The notes under the pieces: generated by a model
Seen by the model: the letters and a program-made list of their open reading frames with translations, nothing else
What the model was told of the DNA's origin: nothing
The model's database searches: none
Origin: Shiella aurantiaca
GTDB lineage: Bacteria; Bacteroidota; Bacteroidia; Cytophagales; Cyclobacteriaceae
DNA: 64,000 nt
Assembly: GCA_030412945.1 (NCBI GenBank)
Contig: JAUHJS010000006.1
Location: forward strand, 1 to 64,000
Reading direction: 5' to 3'
Program-made: the position numbers and the translations under genes
Part shown: in pieces, positions 24,616 to 33,667 of the stretch
How positions within the stretch are numbered: position 1 is the first letter of the stretch
How the letters are laid out: the number at the start of each line of letters is the position of its first letter

Positions 24616-26699
24616 ATAGCTTCTACTACTTGTTCCAGCCCCATGCTGCGGCTTCCTTTGATTAAGATGTGATAATTACTGAGTTTCAAATCCGAAATCC
24701 AATTGCGGAGTGAGAACTTATCGGTAAAATAATAGGCTTGGGGGTTACTGGCCAATGCTGCCTGCATGCGTTCCCCATAAAATACCACTTTATCGAAATT
24801 GCCTTGCGCTACCAATTCGCCCAAAGCACAGTGCTCCGCTTCCGATTCTGTGCCCAGCTCTAGCATATCACCCAACACCACCATTTTATGGTCGGCCTTC
24901 ATGCGCATGAAATTATTCAATGACTCTTTCATGGAAGAAGGATTGGCATTGTAGGCATCCTGAATAATGGTATTGCTGCCACGCTGCACAATTTGGCTAC
25001 GGTTATTGCTCGGCACATAGGCCAAAATCCCTTGCAGGCCTTCTTGTTCGCGCACATCAAAATACTTGCCTATACACAAGGCCGCGGCCATGTTTTCAAA
25101 ATTATAGCTTCCAATCATTTGAGTGCGCACCAAGTCGCCCCCTTCGGATTTTAATACTACAAAAGGATTGGCCTCCACCATTTCGCAATGGTAGAAATCA
25201 TGCTCAGCCGGAAATAAAATAGGTGAGGTAAAACGAGCCGCATGCTCCATCAGTACGGCATGCTGACTATTGACAAACACCGTCCCCTCGTTGGCATGTA
25301 GAAAATCGTAGAGTTCGGTTTTGGTTTTTATCACGCCCTCAATCCCTCCCATGCCTTCGAGGTGCGCCTTGCCAATATTGGTAATAATACCATGGGTGGG
25401 CTCGGCAATGGCACAAAGTTCGGCAATATCGCCTTGTTTGCTGGCGCCCATTTCAATAATGGCAATCTGAATATCATCTGTGATTTGAAGCAAGGTTAGC
25501 GGCACACCAATATGGTTATTCAAATTGCCTTGTGTGGCATAAGTAATGTATTTTTGGCTCAGTACCGAGCGAATAAGTTCTTTACTGGTAGTTTTCCCGT
25601 TCGATCCGGTAATGGCAATAAATGGAATGGAAAACTTGCGCCTATGGTGCAAGGCCAATTGCTGTAGGGCTTTTAGGGTATCGGGAACCACAATATACCT
25701 ACCATCCTTAGAGTAGGCGGCATCATCCACTACGGCATATTTGGCCCCTTTCTGGAGCGCCTCAGCTGCAAATTCATTGGCATTGAAATTGGGGCCTTTC
25801 AAAGCGAAAAAAATAGAGCCTCTTGTAATGTTTCGGGTATCTGTACTTACACCCTTCGATTCTTGAAATCGTAAGTACAAGCGCTCAATCATGGGTTCTG
25901 TCATGGTATCATACAAATTGATTAAAAAAATATCGGCATCAAGGCCCACTGGGAATTGGCTGCGATGCGCGACTAAATCAGTATAATTCAAATATAAGGT
26001 TTTTACTTTATCCCAATCTTGACGATAGAATAAATACTCACCCAAAGAATTAATGACAGCGGAATGTCCGTTGTGCTCGATATCGTTTCCATCTTTCCCT
26101 ACTCGGTTTACACCTACTACATAGGCTTGGTTTTCAATAGCTCGTGCCATTAGCAGGCTGTCCCATGCGTTTACCCTTTTACTCGGCCAGTTGGCTACGC
26201 AAAGCAATACATCGTATTGGGTTTCGGCAGTTTGTCCATTCCTGCACCAAACGGGAAATCGCAAATCGTAACAAATGATGGGCTTAATTCGCCAGCCTTT
26301 GTAGCGTATAATGGGTGCTAGTGCATTTCCTGGTGTAAAAACTTCCTGTTCTCGTCCCATGCGGAACAGATGGCGCTTATCGTAGGTAGTGTATTTCCCA
26401 TCAGGTTGAACAAAAAAGAAGCGGTTATAAAAGCGTCCCTCTTCTTTCACAAGATAACTACCCGCAATGGCCGCCTGCGTTTGCTCGGCCATTTGCTTCA
26501 TCCAGCGGAAGGTTTTGCTATTCATGGGCTCAGCCAAAGCGGTATTCATGCTAAATCCTGTGGAGAACATTTCGGGCAGCACGATTACATCCGTCTGTTT
26601 TCCCAAGGGCCAAATTTTTTCTTCCAACATAGCCAAATTGGCCTCTATGCTCTCCCAATGTAGGGCGGTTTGGATAAGGCTCACTCTTAAATCTTGCAT
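24612..26699 (-). CDS. fusion: omega-amidase-type nitrilase + MurF ligase
   Basis: One 695-residue reading frame joins two complete enzymes. Residues 1-262 are a carbon-nitrogen hydrolase close to YafV/Nit2 omega-amidase, with the catalytic triad Glu43, Lys108 and Cys143 (PIICYDLRFPVW) and the family's closing DADIFLI. Residues of about 270-695 are UDP-MurNAc-tripeptide--D-Ala-D-Ala ligase (MurF), with TRNITRGSIFFALKG, the P-loop GSNGKTT (365-371) and EMGASKQGDI. Met270 (MIERLYLRF) looks like the former MurF start. MurF is normally a separate essential protein. The upstream aminotransferase overlaps by 13 bases and fits the nitrilase half. No stop separates the halves in this sequence. Confidence 0.9.
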   Translation of the reverse strand: MQDLRVSLIQTALHWESIEANLAMLEEKIWPLGKQTDVIVLPEMFSTGFSMNTALAEPMNSKTFRWMKQMAEQTQAAIAGSYLVKEEGRFYNRFFFVQPDGKYTTYDKRHLFRMGREQEVFTPGNALAPIIRYKGWRIKPIICYDLRFPVWCRNGQTAETQYDVLLCVANWPSKRVNAWDSLLMARAIENQAYVVGVNRVGKDGNDIEHNGHSAVINSLGEYLFYRQDWDKVKTLYLNYTDLVAHRSQFPVGLDADIFLINLYDTMTEPMIERLYLRFQESKGVSTDTRNITRGSIFFALKGPNFNANEFAAEALQKGAKYAVVDDAAYSKDGRYIVVPDTLKALQQLALHHRRKFSIPFIAITGSNGKTTSKELIRSVLSQKYITYATQGNLNNHIGVPLTLLQITDDIQIAIIEMGASKQGDIAELCAIAEPTHGIITNIGKAHLEGMGGIEGVIKTKTELYDFLHANEGTVFVNSQHAVLMEHAARFTSPILFPAEHDFYHCEMVEANPFVVLKSEGGDLVRTQMIGSYNFENMAAALCIGKYFDVREQEGLQGILAYVPSNNRSQIVQRGSNTIIQDAYNANPSSMKESLNNFMRMKADHKMVVLGDMLELGTESEAEHCALGELVAQGNFDKVVFYGERMQAALASNPQAYYFTDKFSLRNWISDLKLSNYHILIKGSRSMGLEQVVEAI

Positions 26700-27844
26700 A
26701 ACACTTCGGCAGCTTTTTGTAAGGTTTCTTCACTTTTGGCAAAGCAAAAGCGCAATACGTGGTGGTCGGTGGGGTGATGATAAAAAACCGAAACCGGAAT
26801 AGAAGCTATCCCAAATTCCTTGGTGAGGCGGATGGCCATTTCGGTGTCAGGTTCTTGAGAGATGGCTTCAAAAGATAACAATTGGAAATAGGTACCCGAT
26901 GAAGGCAATGCTTTAAAACGAGAGGGTGCTACCAGTTCCAAAAACCGATCGCGCTTGGCTTGATAAAAGGACGGCAAAGCCTCATAATGTTTCGGATTGG
27001 CTAGATAATCAGCCAAAGCATATTGTAAAGGCGTATTGACACTGAAAGTGACAAACTGGTGCACCTTGCGGATTTCGCGGGTAAGCACCTCAGGAGCAAC
27101 CGTATAGCCTACTTTCCATCCGGTAGCATGAAAAGTTTTGCCAAAGGAATAAACCGCCACACTGCGCTCGGCCAATTCCGGATATCGCAGCACCGATTGG
27201 TGTTCATTCCCATCAAAAATAATATGTTCGTACACCTCATCGCTGAGTACCCATAGCTTGTGCCTAAGCACCAAGTCCGATAAAACTTGCATATCCTCCG
27301 CAGAAATTATAGCACCTGTAGGATTATGCGGAGAGTTGACAATTATCAACTTAGTTCGTTCCGTAATAGCCGCCTCTACCTTTTGCCAATCCACGGAAAG
27401 TTCTGGGAATTGCAAGGGAATATGTACCGACTTAGCTCCGCACAAAGCAATGGCCGGGGCGTAGCAATCGTAAGAAGGCTCAATAATAATCACTTCATCA
27501 CCCCTATTGACCAAAGTGGTGATGGTCGAAAAAATAGCCTCCGTAGCTCCCGCTGTGATGGTAATATGCGCATCAGCCTGTAAGGCAGTACCATATTGCC
27601 GATTCATTTTTGCCGCCAACGCTTCGCGCAAGGCGGGCACTCCGGGCATGGGCGCGTATTGGTTAAAGCCCGCCTTCATGTAATGATGAATGCGGTCAAT
27701 CAGCTCTGTCGATACCGGAAAATCAGGAAATCCCTGCGACAAGTTAATGGCTCCGTGCTGCTGGGCCATCTGCGACATTACACTAAAAATATTGGTGCCC
27801 ACATGGGGCAATTTGGAGGCAAATGTCTCTTGTACAGGATGCAT
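26687..27844 (-). CDS. ybdL: methionine/glutamine aminotransferase, YbdL-type
   Basis: This is a class I PLP-dependent aminotransferase of 385 residues, starting HPVQETFASKLPHVGTNIFSVM, with INLSQGFPDFP. The PLP lysine lies in SFGKTFHATGWK and the arginine in HVLRFCFA. This subgroup (YbdL/KAT-like) converts methionine or glutamine to the keto-acid. Its product, an alpha-keto acid amide, is the substrate of omega-amidase, which is encoded by the N-terminal half of the next gene. The 13-base overlap supports joint translation. Confidence 0.88.
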   Translation of the reverse strand: MHPVQETFASKLPHVGTNIFSVMSQMAQQHGAINLSQGFPDFPVSTELIDRIHHYMKAGFNQYAPMPGVPALREALAAKMNRQYGTALQADAHITITAGATEAIFSTITTLVNRGDEVIIIEPSYDCYAPAIALCGAKSVHIPLQFPELSVDWQKVEAAITERTKLIIVNSPHNPTGAIISAEDMQVLSDLVLRHKLWVLSDEVYEHIIFDGNEHQSVLRYPELAERSVAVYSFGKTFHATGWKVGYTVAPEVLTREIRKVHQFVTFSVNTPLQYALADYLANPKHYEALPSFYQAKRDRFLELVAPSRFKALPSSGTYFQLLSFEAISQEPDTEMAIRLTKEFGIASIPVSVFYHHPTDHHVLRFCFAKSEETLQKAAEVLCKI

Positions 27845-27849
27845 AAGGC

Positions 27850-28407
27850 TTATTTTTTCATAGGAAACACCATACGGTAATCGGCTTTTACGATACCACG
27901 GCTAATGTTTGACAATTTGTTTTTCAATAATCGTTTCTTCAATCCGGGAAGGTGGTCGGTAAAAAGTACCCCATCGATATGGTCGTATTCGTGCTGAATT
28001 ACACGGGCTTGCATGCCTTCGTATTCTTCTTCATGCGCCACAAAGTTTTCGTCCACATATTTGATGCGCAGCTTTTCCTTACGGTACACATCTTCGCGAA
28101 TACCCGGTATGCTTAGGCAACCTTCTTCAAAAGCCCATTCTTTACCTTCCTCCTTGATGATATGCGCATTGATAAAAACTTTTTTCAGTCCGGGTTTGCC
28201 TTCATCTTCCTCAAGAGGTGCAGTATCTACCACAAATACGCGAATGGCCTTACCGATTTGCGGTGCGGCCAAACCAACGCCCGAGGCACTGTACATGGTT
28301 TCAAACATGTCCTCTACCAATTTCTTCACGTCCAACGTTTCTGGCGTGATATCGAGGGCTCTTTTTTTCAATACGGGGTCACCGTAGGCTACAATTGGAT
28401 ATATCAT
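27850..28407 (-). CDS. def: peptide deformylase
   Basis: Def removes the formyl group from the N-terminal methionine of nascent proteins. The three metal-site motifs are present: GVGLAAPQIG (motif 1, residues near 44), EEGCLSIPG (motif 2, Cys ligand) and QHEYDH (motif 3, HExxH). At 185 residues it is a usual-length, active-type deformylase. It lies between ruvX and the aminotransferase gene with 5-8-base gaps. No separate fmt gene lies in the window. Confidence 0.96.
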   Translation of the reverse strand: MIYPIVAYGDPVLKKRALDITPETLDVKKLVEDMFETMYSASGVGLAAPQIGKAIRVFVVDTAPLEEDEGKPGLKKVFINAHIIKEEGKEWAFEEGCLSIPGIREDVYRKEKLRIKYVDENFVAHEEEYEGMQARVIQHEYDHIDGVLFTDHLPGLKKRLLKNKLSNISRGIVKADYRMVFPMKK

Positions 28408-28415
28408 GATGTGTG

Positions 28416-28829
28416 TTATGCTCTACTTTCTAAATAGGATTGTAAAATAAGGGTGGCGCTAATTTTATCAATATTACCCTTTTCTCTTCTGTCTTTTTTC
28501 TTTGAACCTGCAGCTATCATACTTTGCAGGGCCATTTTGCTGGTAAATCGTTCGTCTACGGTATGGATAACCATTTCGGGAAACTCCCTGTTCAAAAACG
28601 CGATAAACTTTCTTACCCCTTCGGTACTGTCGGTATCTTCGTTTTGCAGATTCTTGGGCATGCCTATTACCACACTCTCCACTGACTCCTTTTGCAGGTA
28701 CTTTTTCAAGAAAATCAGCAATTCGCTCGTTGGCACCATTTCAAGAGGCGTGGCAATAATCTGCAAGGGGTCGGTTACGGCTATCCCGGTACGCTTTTTT
28801 CCGTAATCAATGGCCAATATCCTTCCCAC
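28416..28829 (-). CDS. ruvX: Holliday junction resolvase-like protein RuvX (YqgF)
   Basis: This 137-residue RNase H-fold protein starts ILAIDYGKKRTGIAVTDP (catalytic Asp at residue 8). It also carries TVDERFTSKMA and the C-terminal DKISATLILQSYLE. In bacteria YqgF/RuvX acts in processing of the 16S rRNA 5' end; junction-resolvase activity has been proposed for some. The gene abuts the hemerythrin-domain gene with no intergenic base and is in the same operon as def. Confidence 0.93.
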   Translation of the reverse strand: MGRILAIDYGKKRTGIAVTDPLQIIATPLEMVPTSELLIFLKKYLQKESVESVVIGMPKNLQNEDTDSTEGVRKFIAFLNREFPEMVIHTVDERFTSKMALQSMIAAGSKKKDRREKGNIDKISATLILQSYLESRA

Positions 28830-29591
28830 TTAGTTGAATTTACTGGTTTGCTGGTACATTTCCTTTACTTCTCGCTCTAGCATGAGGGCACGCGGAAACA
28901 ATATCTCGTTCTCTATCTTGGCATGAAGTTTCAGACTTTCCTCAAACTGTCTGAGCTCCTTATACACCACCTTCAGAAGCAGGTTCTCCACCCCTTCGGT
29001 GGCATAGTTGTGCGTAATTTTACGAATGCCCCGCATCTCATCGTCATGCTCATCGTGCTCCATGGCAAAGCGCTGTATGGAATTTTGCTCCATTTTGAAA
29101 TACAAATCAGGAGGGCAAACCTTCTTTTCCAAAGATTTGTGCAAAGCCAGAATGTACGAAAATAGCGTATCTTCTTCCTCGAAAATATGATGAATGAAAT
29201 CCTCCACAAAATGTGGAAACACAAACTTGAGATCGGCCACTACAGGGTATTCTTTGTCTAAACCATCGGGAATCTCCGACACTAGTTTTAAAATATAGGG
29301 CAATTCTTGCTTGATGAACAAGAAGTGTTTGTGCTTAAGATATTCAATTATCAAATCGACAGGATAAGCAAAAATCAGCAAATGCTTATCGGGACTATTG
29401 CGGCTCACCGACTCTAATCCCTTGATTACTTGCGGCAACTGCAAACCCTTTTGGGCACATACTTGTTCTAAGGTTTCAGTGGAATAGTCGTAAAACTGGA
29501 TGCCAAAGTAATACAGTACCGAAGCATAGATGTAGTTTTCATCTACCAACTCTTTGATACTTTTATTTCCTATGACCTTAGACTTCTCCAT
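28830..29591 (-). CDS. hemerythrin/RIC-like protein (ScdA/YtfE type), variant N-terminus
   Basis: I use the ATG start, not an upstream TTG, because the product then begins MEKSKVIGNKSI. An N-terminal region matches ScdA_N (DUF542) by its GIQF..STETLEQVC pattern, but the usual Cys-Cys pair after GID/GIQ is replaced by Tyr-Asp. A hemerythrin-like di-iron four-helix bundle follows; likely ligands lie in HFVEDFIHHIFEEED, HDEHDDE and HAKIENEIL. RIC proteins repair nitric-oxide- or oxidant-damaged iron-sulfur centres. The gene heads the six-gene operon. Function is inferred from family. Confidence 0.82.
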   Translation of the reverse strand: MEKSKVIGNKSIKELVDENYIYASVLYYFGIQFYDYSTETLEQVCAQKGLQLPQVIKGLESVSRNSPDKHLLIFAYPVDLIIEYLKHKHFLFIKQELPYILKLVSEIPDGLDKEYPVVADLKFVFPHFVEDFIHHIFEEEDTLFSYILALHKSLEKKVCPPDLYFKMEQNSIQRFAMEHDEHDDEMRGIRKITHNYATEGVENLLLKVVYKELRQFEESLKLHAKIENEILFPRALMLEREVKEMYQQTSKFN

Positions 29592-29597
29592 CAAGCA

Positions 29598-29628
29598 CAA
29601 ATATAATCAATTGTGTGGGGCGGTAAAA
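29598..29628 (-). promoter_or_regulatory. promoter of the six-gene operon
   Basis: The minus strand reads TTTT, 19 bases, TATATTTG. The -7 box lies only seven bases before the ATG, so the transcript may start at or next to the first codon and be leaderless. Confidence 0.55.
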
Positions 29629-29727
29629 GCAACCAGCCCCTTGGACTTGCGTTTATCTAAAAATCATATTCATTATGGAGGCTAATTACTATATTTAGCC
29701 TGATTTATTCATTCTAAACTTGAACCC

Positions 29728-31347
29728 GTGGGAGAGATTAAAAACAGCAAATTACAAACCAGACTTCCTCTTTTTATTAGCTTAGGCGTGGCCGCAGGCA
29801 TATTAATAGGTGCCACCTTGGCAGAACCGGGCAGTGGCAGAGAAAGTGTGAGCAAAGGCGTGGCCAAAATCAGGGAAGTGCTTGGTTATGTGGATGCCAG
29901 CTATGTAGATGAAGTGGACTCAGAAAAACTGGTGGAAGCCGCCATTACCGAAATGCTCAAAGAGCTCGATCCGCATACGGTTTATATTCCGGCAGAGAAA
30001 CAAGAAATGGCCGCAGCCGAACTTCAAGGAAGTTTTGAAGGCATAGGGATAGAATTCGACATTTTTAAGGACACCTTGTATGTGGTGAGTCCTTTAAGTG
30101 GTGGTCCTTCCGAAAAGGCGGGCATCCAAACGGGAGATAAAATTATTTTGGTAAATGGGGAAGAGATTAGCGGAGAATCCTTAGACTATTCTGCCGTTCA
30201 TAAGTATTTGCGTGGCCCTAAAGGCTCAGAAGTGAAAATCTCAATCAAGCGGAAAAATGAAAAAAACCTACTGGAGTTCACCCTCATCCGTGATAAAATT
30301 CCTCAGCACTCAGTAGATGTGCATTACATGCTCGACCAAGAGGTAGGCTATATTAAGGTGAGCCGCTTTTCGGCCACTACCTATGCCGAGTTCAAAAGTT
30401 CGCTGGATGATTTGATTTCCAAAGGCATGAAAAAACTTATCCTCGACTTGCAAGGCAATCCGGGCGGCTATATGAACGAAGCGATTAAAATGGCCGATGA
30501 GCTGCTTTCAGGTAATAAAATGATTGTGTATACCAAAGGTAGACAGACACGCTATAATTCGGAAGCCCGTGCCGAACGTACTGGAGTTTTTGAAAGCGGT
30601 CCCGTAATAGTACTTATTGATGAAGGCAGTGCCAGTGCCTCAGAAATTGTATCAGGGGCTTTGCAGGACAATGACCGCGCCTTGATAGTGGGCAGACGCT
30701 CTTTTGGTAAAGGCTTGGTGCAAATGCCAGTGTCATTATCCGATGGTTCTGAACTGCGCCTTACCATTTCTCGCTATTACACGCCCAGTGGGCGTTCCAT
30801 TCAAAAACCTATCAGTGCCGAATACGATAGCGATTACGCCACCCGCTATGAGCATGGAGAATTCTTCCATGCCGATAGCATTAAGTTTGCTGATTCGTTA
30901 AAATTTGAAACTACCTCTGGCCGCATTGTCTATGCCGGTGGTGGCATTATGCCCGACCATTTTATTGCCTTGGATACCGCCAATTCTACCAATTATTTGA
31001 ACCAGCTGGTGCGTTCCAATATTTTGCGGGAATACACGGTAACCTATTATGAAAAGAATCAGAAGCGCATAGATAAAATGGGAATGGACGACTTCATTGC
31101 CAACTTTGAGGTAACCGAGGCCATGCATAATGAAATTGTACAATTGGCCACCAAAGAAGGTATCACGCTCAATAAAAAGGAGTTGGTTCAGTCCTTGCCG
31201 CTACTGAATATTTACACCAAGGCCTTTATTGCCCGTACCGCTTGGAGTAATGCGGGATTTTATCCGATATTCAACCAAACAAACGAGGCTCTTCAAGCAG
31301 CCATTGGCTTGTTTGACGAGGCCGAAAATTTAGCTAAAGCAAACTAA
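29728..31347 (+). CDS. S41 family C-terminal processing peptidase, second paralogue
   Basis: This 539-residue protein has an N-terminal membrane anchor (about 12-31), a PDZ domain (about 100-185) and the S41 domain with Ser301 in DEGSASASEIV and Lys328 in RSFGKGLVQ. The spacing between the pair is the same as in the first paralogue. It is probably a periplasmic protease for processing or turnover of envelope proteins. The start codon is GTG. The gene lies six bases before the homogentisate dioxygenase gene, which suggests co-transcription but no clear metabolic link. Confidence 0.9.
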   Translation: MGEIKNSKLQTRLPLFISLGVAAGILIGATLAEPGSGRESVSKGVAKIREVLGYVDASYVDEVDSEKLVEAAITEMLKELDPHTVYIPAEKQEMAAAELQGSFEGIGIEFDIFKDTLYVVSPLSGGPSEKAGIQTGDKIILVNGEEISGESLDYSAVHKYLRGPKGSEVKISIKRKNEKNLLEFTLIRDKIPQHSVDVHYMLDQEVGYIKVSRFSATTYAEFKSSLDDLISKGMKKLILDLQGNPGGYMNEAIKMADELLSGNKMIVYTKGRQTRYNSEARAERTGVFESGPVIVLIDEGSASASEIVSGALQDNDRALIVGRRSFGKGLVQMPVSLSDGSELRLTISRYYTPSGRSIQKPISAEYDSDYATRYEHGEFFHADSIKFADSLKFETTSGRIVYAGGGIMPDHFIALDTANSTNYLNQLVRSNILREYTVTYYEKNQKRIDKMGMDDFIANFEVTEAMHNEIVQLATKEGITLNKKELVQSLPLLNIYTKAFIARTAWSNAGFYPIFNQTNEALQAAIGLFDEAENLAKAN

Positions 31348-31353
31348 CACACT

Positions 31354-32511
31354 ATGTTTTATCATAAATTAGGTTCTATTCCCCATAAGCGCCATACGCA
31401 GTTTCGCCAACCCGATGGCAGTCTCTATGCCGAGGAATTGGTAAGCTCTAAAGGTTTCTCGGGGATATATTCTAACCTCTACCACCATACGCCTCCCACC
31501 AAAGTGAAGGAGGTACGCACACCTGTACCCTTTGGTACGCGTATTGCCGAAGGCTATGGCCTAAAGCAAACCCACTTGAATACTTCCAAAGTTGGTATTA
31601 CAGGCACTGATTACCTCGATGCACGCAAAATGCTCCTGATGAATGCCGATGTGGCCATGGGACTTTGCAACCCTTCGGAGCGTAAAATGGACTACTTCTA
31701 CAAAAATGCCGAAGCCGATGAGGTAATCTTTATCCATGATGGAAATGGATGGCTGATTTCACAGTTTGGGAAACTCCGTGTGCTTCAAGGCGATTATGTG
31801 GTGATTCCGCGTACTACCATTTACAAATTTGAATGGGACGAAGGGCCGCTCCGCCTTTTGGTGATAGAATCGGTCGGACCCGTGGAAACACCCCGCAGGT
31901 ACCGCAATGAGCTAGGCCAGCTAGAAGAGCATTCCCCGTATTGCGAGCGCGACATCCGCCCTCCGGGCGAGTTGGTGACTGACCACAGTAAAGGGGAATT
32001 TTTGGTGAAAATCAAAAAACAAGGTCATTTGCACCAATATGTATATGCACACAGTCCGCTGAGCGTGGTAGGTTGGGATGGATTTCTCTATCCTTATGCC
32101 CTTTCCATCCACGATTTTGAGCCGATCACGGGCCGCATCCATCAGCCACCTCCAGTGCATCAGACCTTCCAGGCGCACAACTATGTGATTTGTAGCTTTG
32201 TGCCCCGCTTATTCGATTACCACCCACAGGCTATTCCGGCTCCGTACAACCACTCCAATATTGATTCGGATGAGGTGTTGTATTACGTGGAAGGGAATTT
32301 TATGAGCCGCAAAGGGATAGACCGCGGATCGTTTACCCTGCATCCGGGAGGTTTGCCACATGGCCCACACCCGGGTACGGTAGAGAAAAGCATTGGCGCC
32401 AAATCTACCGAAGAACTGGCGGTGATGCTCGACACCTTCCGTCCGCTTTATGTAACCACCGAAGGCTTGCCGTATGTGGATGAAAAATACCCCATGAGCT
32501 GGAACGAGTAA
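31354..32511 (+). CDS. hmgA: homogentisate 1,2-dioxygenase
   Basis: This iron enzyme opens the aromatic ring of homogentisate in tyrosine/phenylalanine breakdown. The 385-residue protein has the family start FYHKLGSIPHKRHTQFR, a double-barrel cupin and the C-terminal iron site with HPGGLPHGPHPGT and the glutamate-bearing EVLYYVEGNF. It is shorter than the roughly 440-residue plant/animal form, as is usual in Bacteroidota. A hairpin terminator follows. The other tyrosine-catabolic genes are not in the window. Confidence 0.92.
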   Translation: MFYHKLGSIPHKRHTQFRQPDGSLYAEELVSSKGFSGIYSNLYHHTPPTKVKEVRTPVPFGTRIAEGYGLKQTHLNTSKVGITGTDYLDARKMLLMNADVAMGLCNPSERKMDYFYKNAEADEVIFIHDGNGWLISQFGKLRVLQGDYVVIPRTTIYKFEWDEGPLRLLVIESVGPVETPRRYRNELGQLEEHSPYCERDIRPPGELVTDHSKGEFLVKIKKQGHLHQYVYAHSPLSVVGWDGFLYPYALSIHDFEPITGRIHQPPPVHQTFQAHNYVICSFVPRLFDYHPQAIPAPYNHSNIDSDEVLYYVEGNFMSRKGIDRGSFTLHPGGLPHGPHPGTVEKSIGAKSTEELAVMLDTFRPLYVTTEGLPYVDEKYPMSWNE

Positions 32512-32533
32512 ATTATATTTTGATAAAAAAAAC

Positions 32534-32567
32534 AAAAAGCCCGCAGGTAGATTCTGCGGGCTTTTTT
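32534..32567 (+). terminator. terminator after hmgA
   Basis: AAAAAGCCCGCAG and CTGCGGGCTTTTT form a 13-bp perfect stem with a 7-base loop and a T run. It can also act for leftward transcription, but no minus-strand gene ends just there. Confidence 0.85.
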
Positions 32568-32661
32568 GATACTCAGCTGCTGCCTAATTCCTTCAAGCTC
32601 AATGCTATAATCGAAGAGATTTCTTGTAGCGCTTACGATCCGGCAAATAAAATTTTAAGGT

Positions 32662-33648
32662 TCAATTGAGGGTGGTGCGACAAATCGATTTTCTATCCCT
32701 GCCAATTACATAGAGGGAATTGTTTGAATCAAATTCAAAATCTTCCATTTTTCTTCCATTGGGATCATCACCTCTTACGCCACCATAGCTAAGTGAGGTA
32801 ATAGATACCAAGGGCTCCCCGTTTTCCTCCCATGAATAGCGCTGCCAAGTACCCTCCTTAAACTTCTGAAGTTCATTTCCACCACCCGCAATTAAGTGAT
32901 TTTCCCAATCGGTAGCCTGTGGCACATAGGGATTTTCTGTTGCTTGCCAAGTTTGACCCAAATCATCTGAAAAATAATGGACAGACACCGACACACCATC
33001 CCAGGACTCATCTATCGCAAAAAGACGCTCATTTTGTAGGGTTGATATGTAAGAGTTCTCGCTTTCTCTTTGGCTCCAAGTGGCTCCGCCATCTGTAGAT
33101 ACGGCTATTAACCTATTATCCATCAAATATTCTGCATTATTCCTATCGCTCATGATATGAGGAAGCACTAAATCGCCATTGGGCATTTCGAACAAACGAT
33201 TTACTATCAGATTCATAAACGCCCCTTCATACCATCCGGCAGCATAATTGGTATAAACGCCCACAGGATGGTGTTGGAAGCTTTCCCCAAAATCGCTGGA
33301 TATACTGCAATAACTCGTAAAATCTTTCTCGTAAAACATATAGAGTTTCCCATTTTTGAAATGGACGTAAGAAGGACCCGTAGGCTCAGAAAAAAGAACA
33401 TCTTGCTTTCCGGTAGAGATATTTACACGATTTATATTCCGCAAATTATCGGTGAAAAATAACCAGTCGGCTTCCTCTGCAATAGCAAAATTACTAATAA
33501 CAAGGTCGGGCTCTACCTGATAAAAAACTTCCCATTGTATCGTTTTAACGCTTTCTGAGATATCTCCATTGGGTACTGGACCTTCCGCATCGCAAGAGCA
33601 TACAATGCCTAAACCGATGAGTAAAAAAACATTGCTAATCCGAGACAT
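32662..33648 (-). CDS. secreted lipoprotein with Asp-box (BNR) repeats
   Basis: I place the start at the ATG of MSRISNVFLLIGLG, which gives a lipoprotein signal ending in VCSC (about residue 20); the longer version adds 12 residues with no signal. The 328-residue protein contains Asp-box motifs of the SxDxGxTW type, such as STDGGATW and SDDLGQTW, so it is probably a beta-propeller of the sialidase/BNR class. The catalytic residues of true sialidases cannot be verified here. It is likely an extracellular carbohydrate- or surface-binding lipoprotein. Confidence 0.75.
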   Translation of the reverse strand: MSRISNVFLLIGLGIVCSCDAEGPVPNGDISESVKTIQWEVFYQVEPDLVISNFAIAEEADWLFFTDNLRNINRVNISTGKQDVLFSEPTGPSYVHFKNGKLYMFYEKDFTSYCSISSDFGESFQHHPVGVYTNYAAGWYEGAFMNLIVNRLFEMPNGDLVLPHIMSDRNNAEYLMDNRLIAVSTDGGATWSQRESENSYISTLQNERLFAIDESWDGVSVSVHYFSDDLGQTWQATENPYVPQATDWENHLIAGGGNELQKFKEGTWQRYSWEENGEPLVSITSLSYGGVRGDDPNGRKMEDFEFDSNNSLYVIGRDRKSICRTTLN

Positions 33649-33667
33649 AGAAGTATAATAAAAGAGA

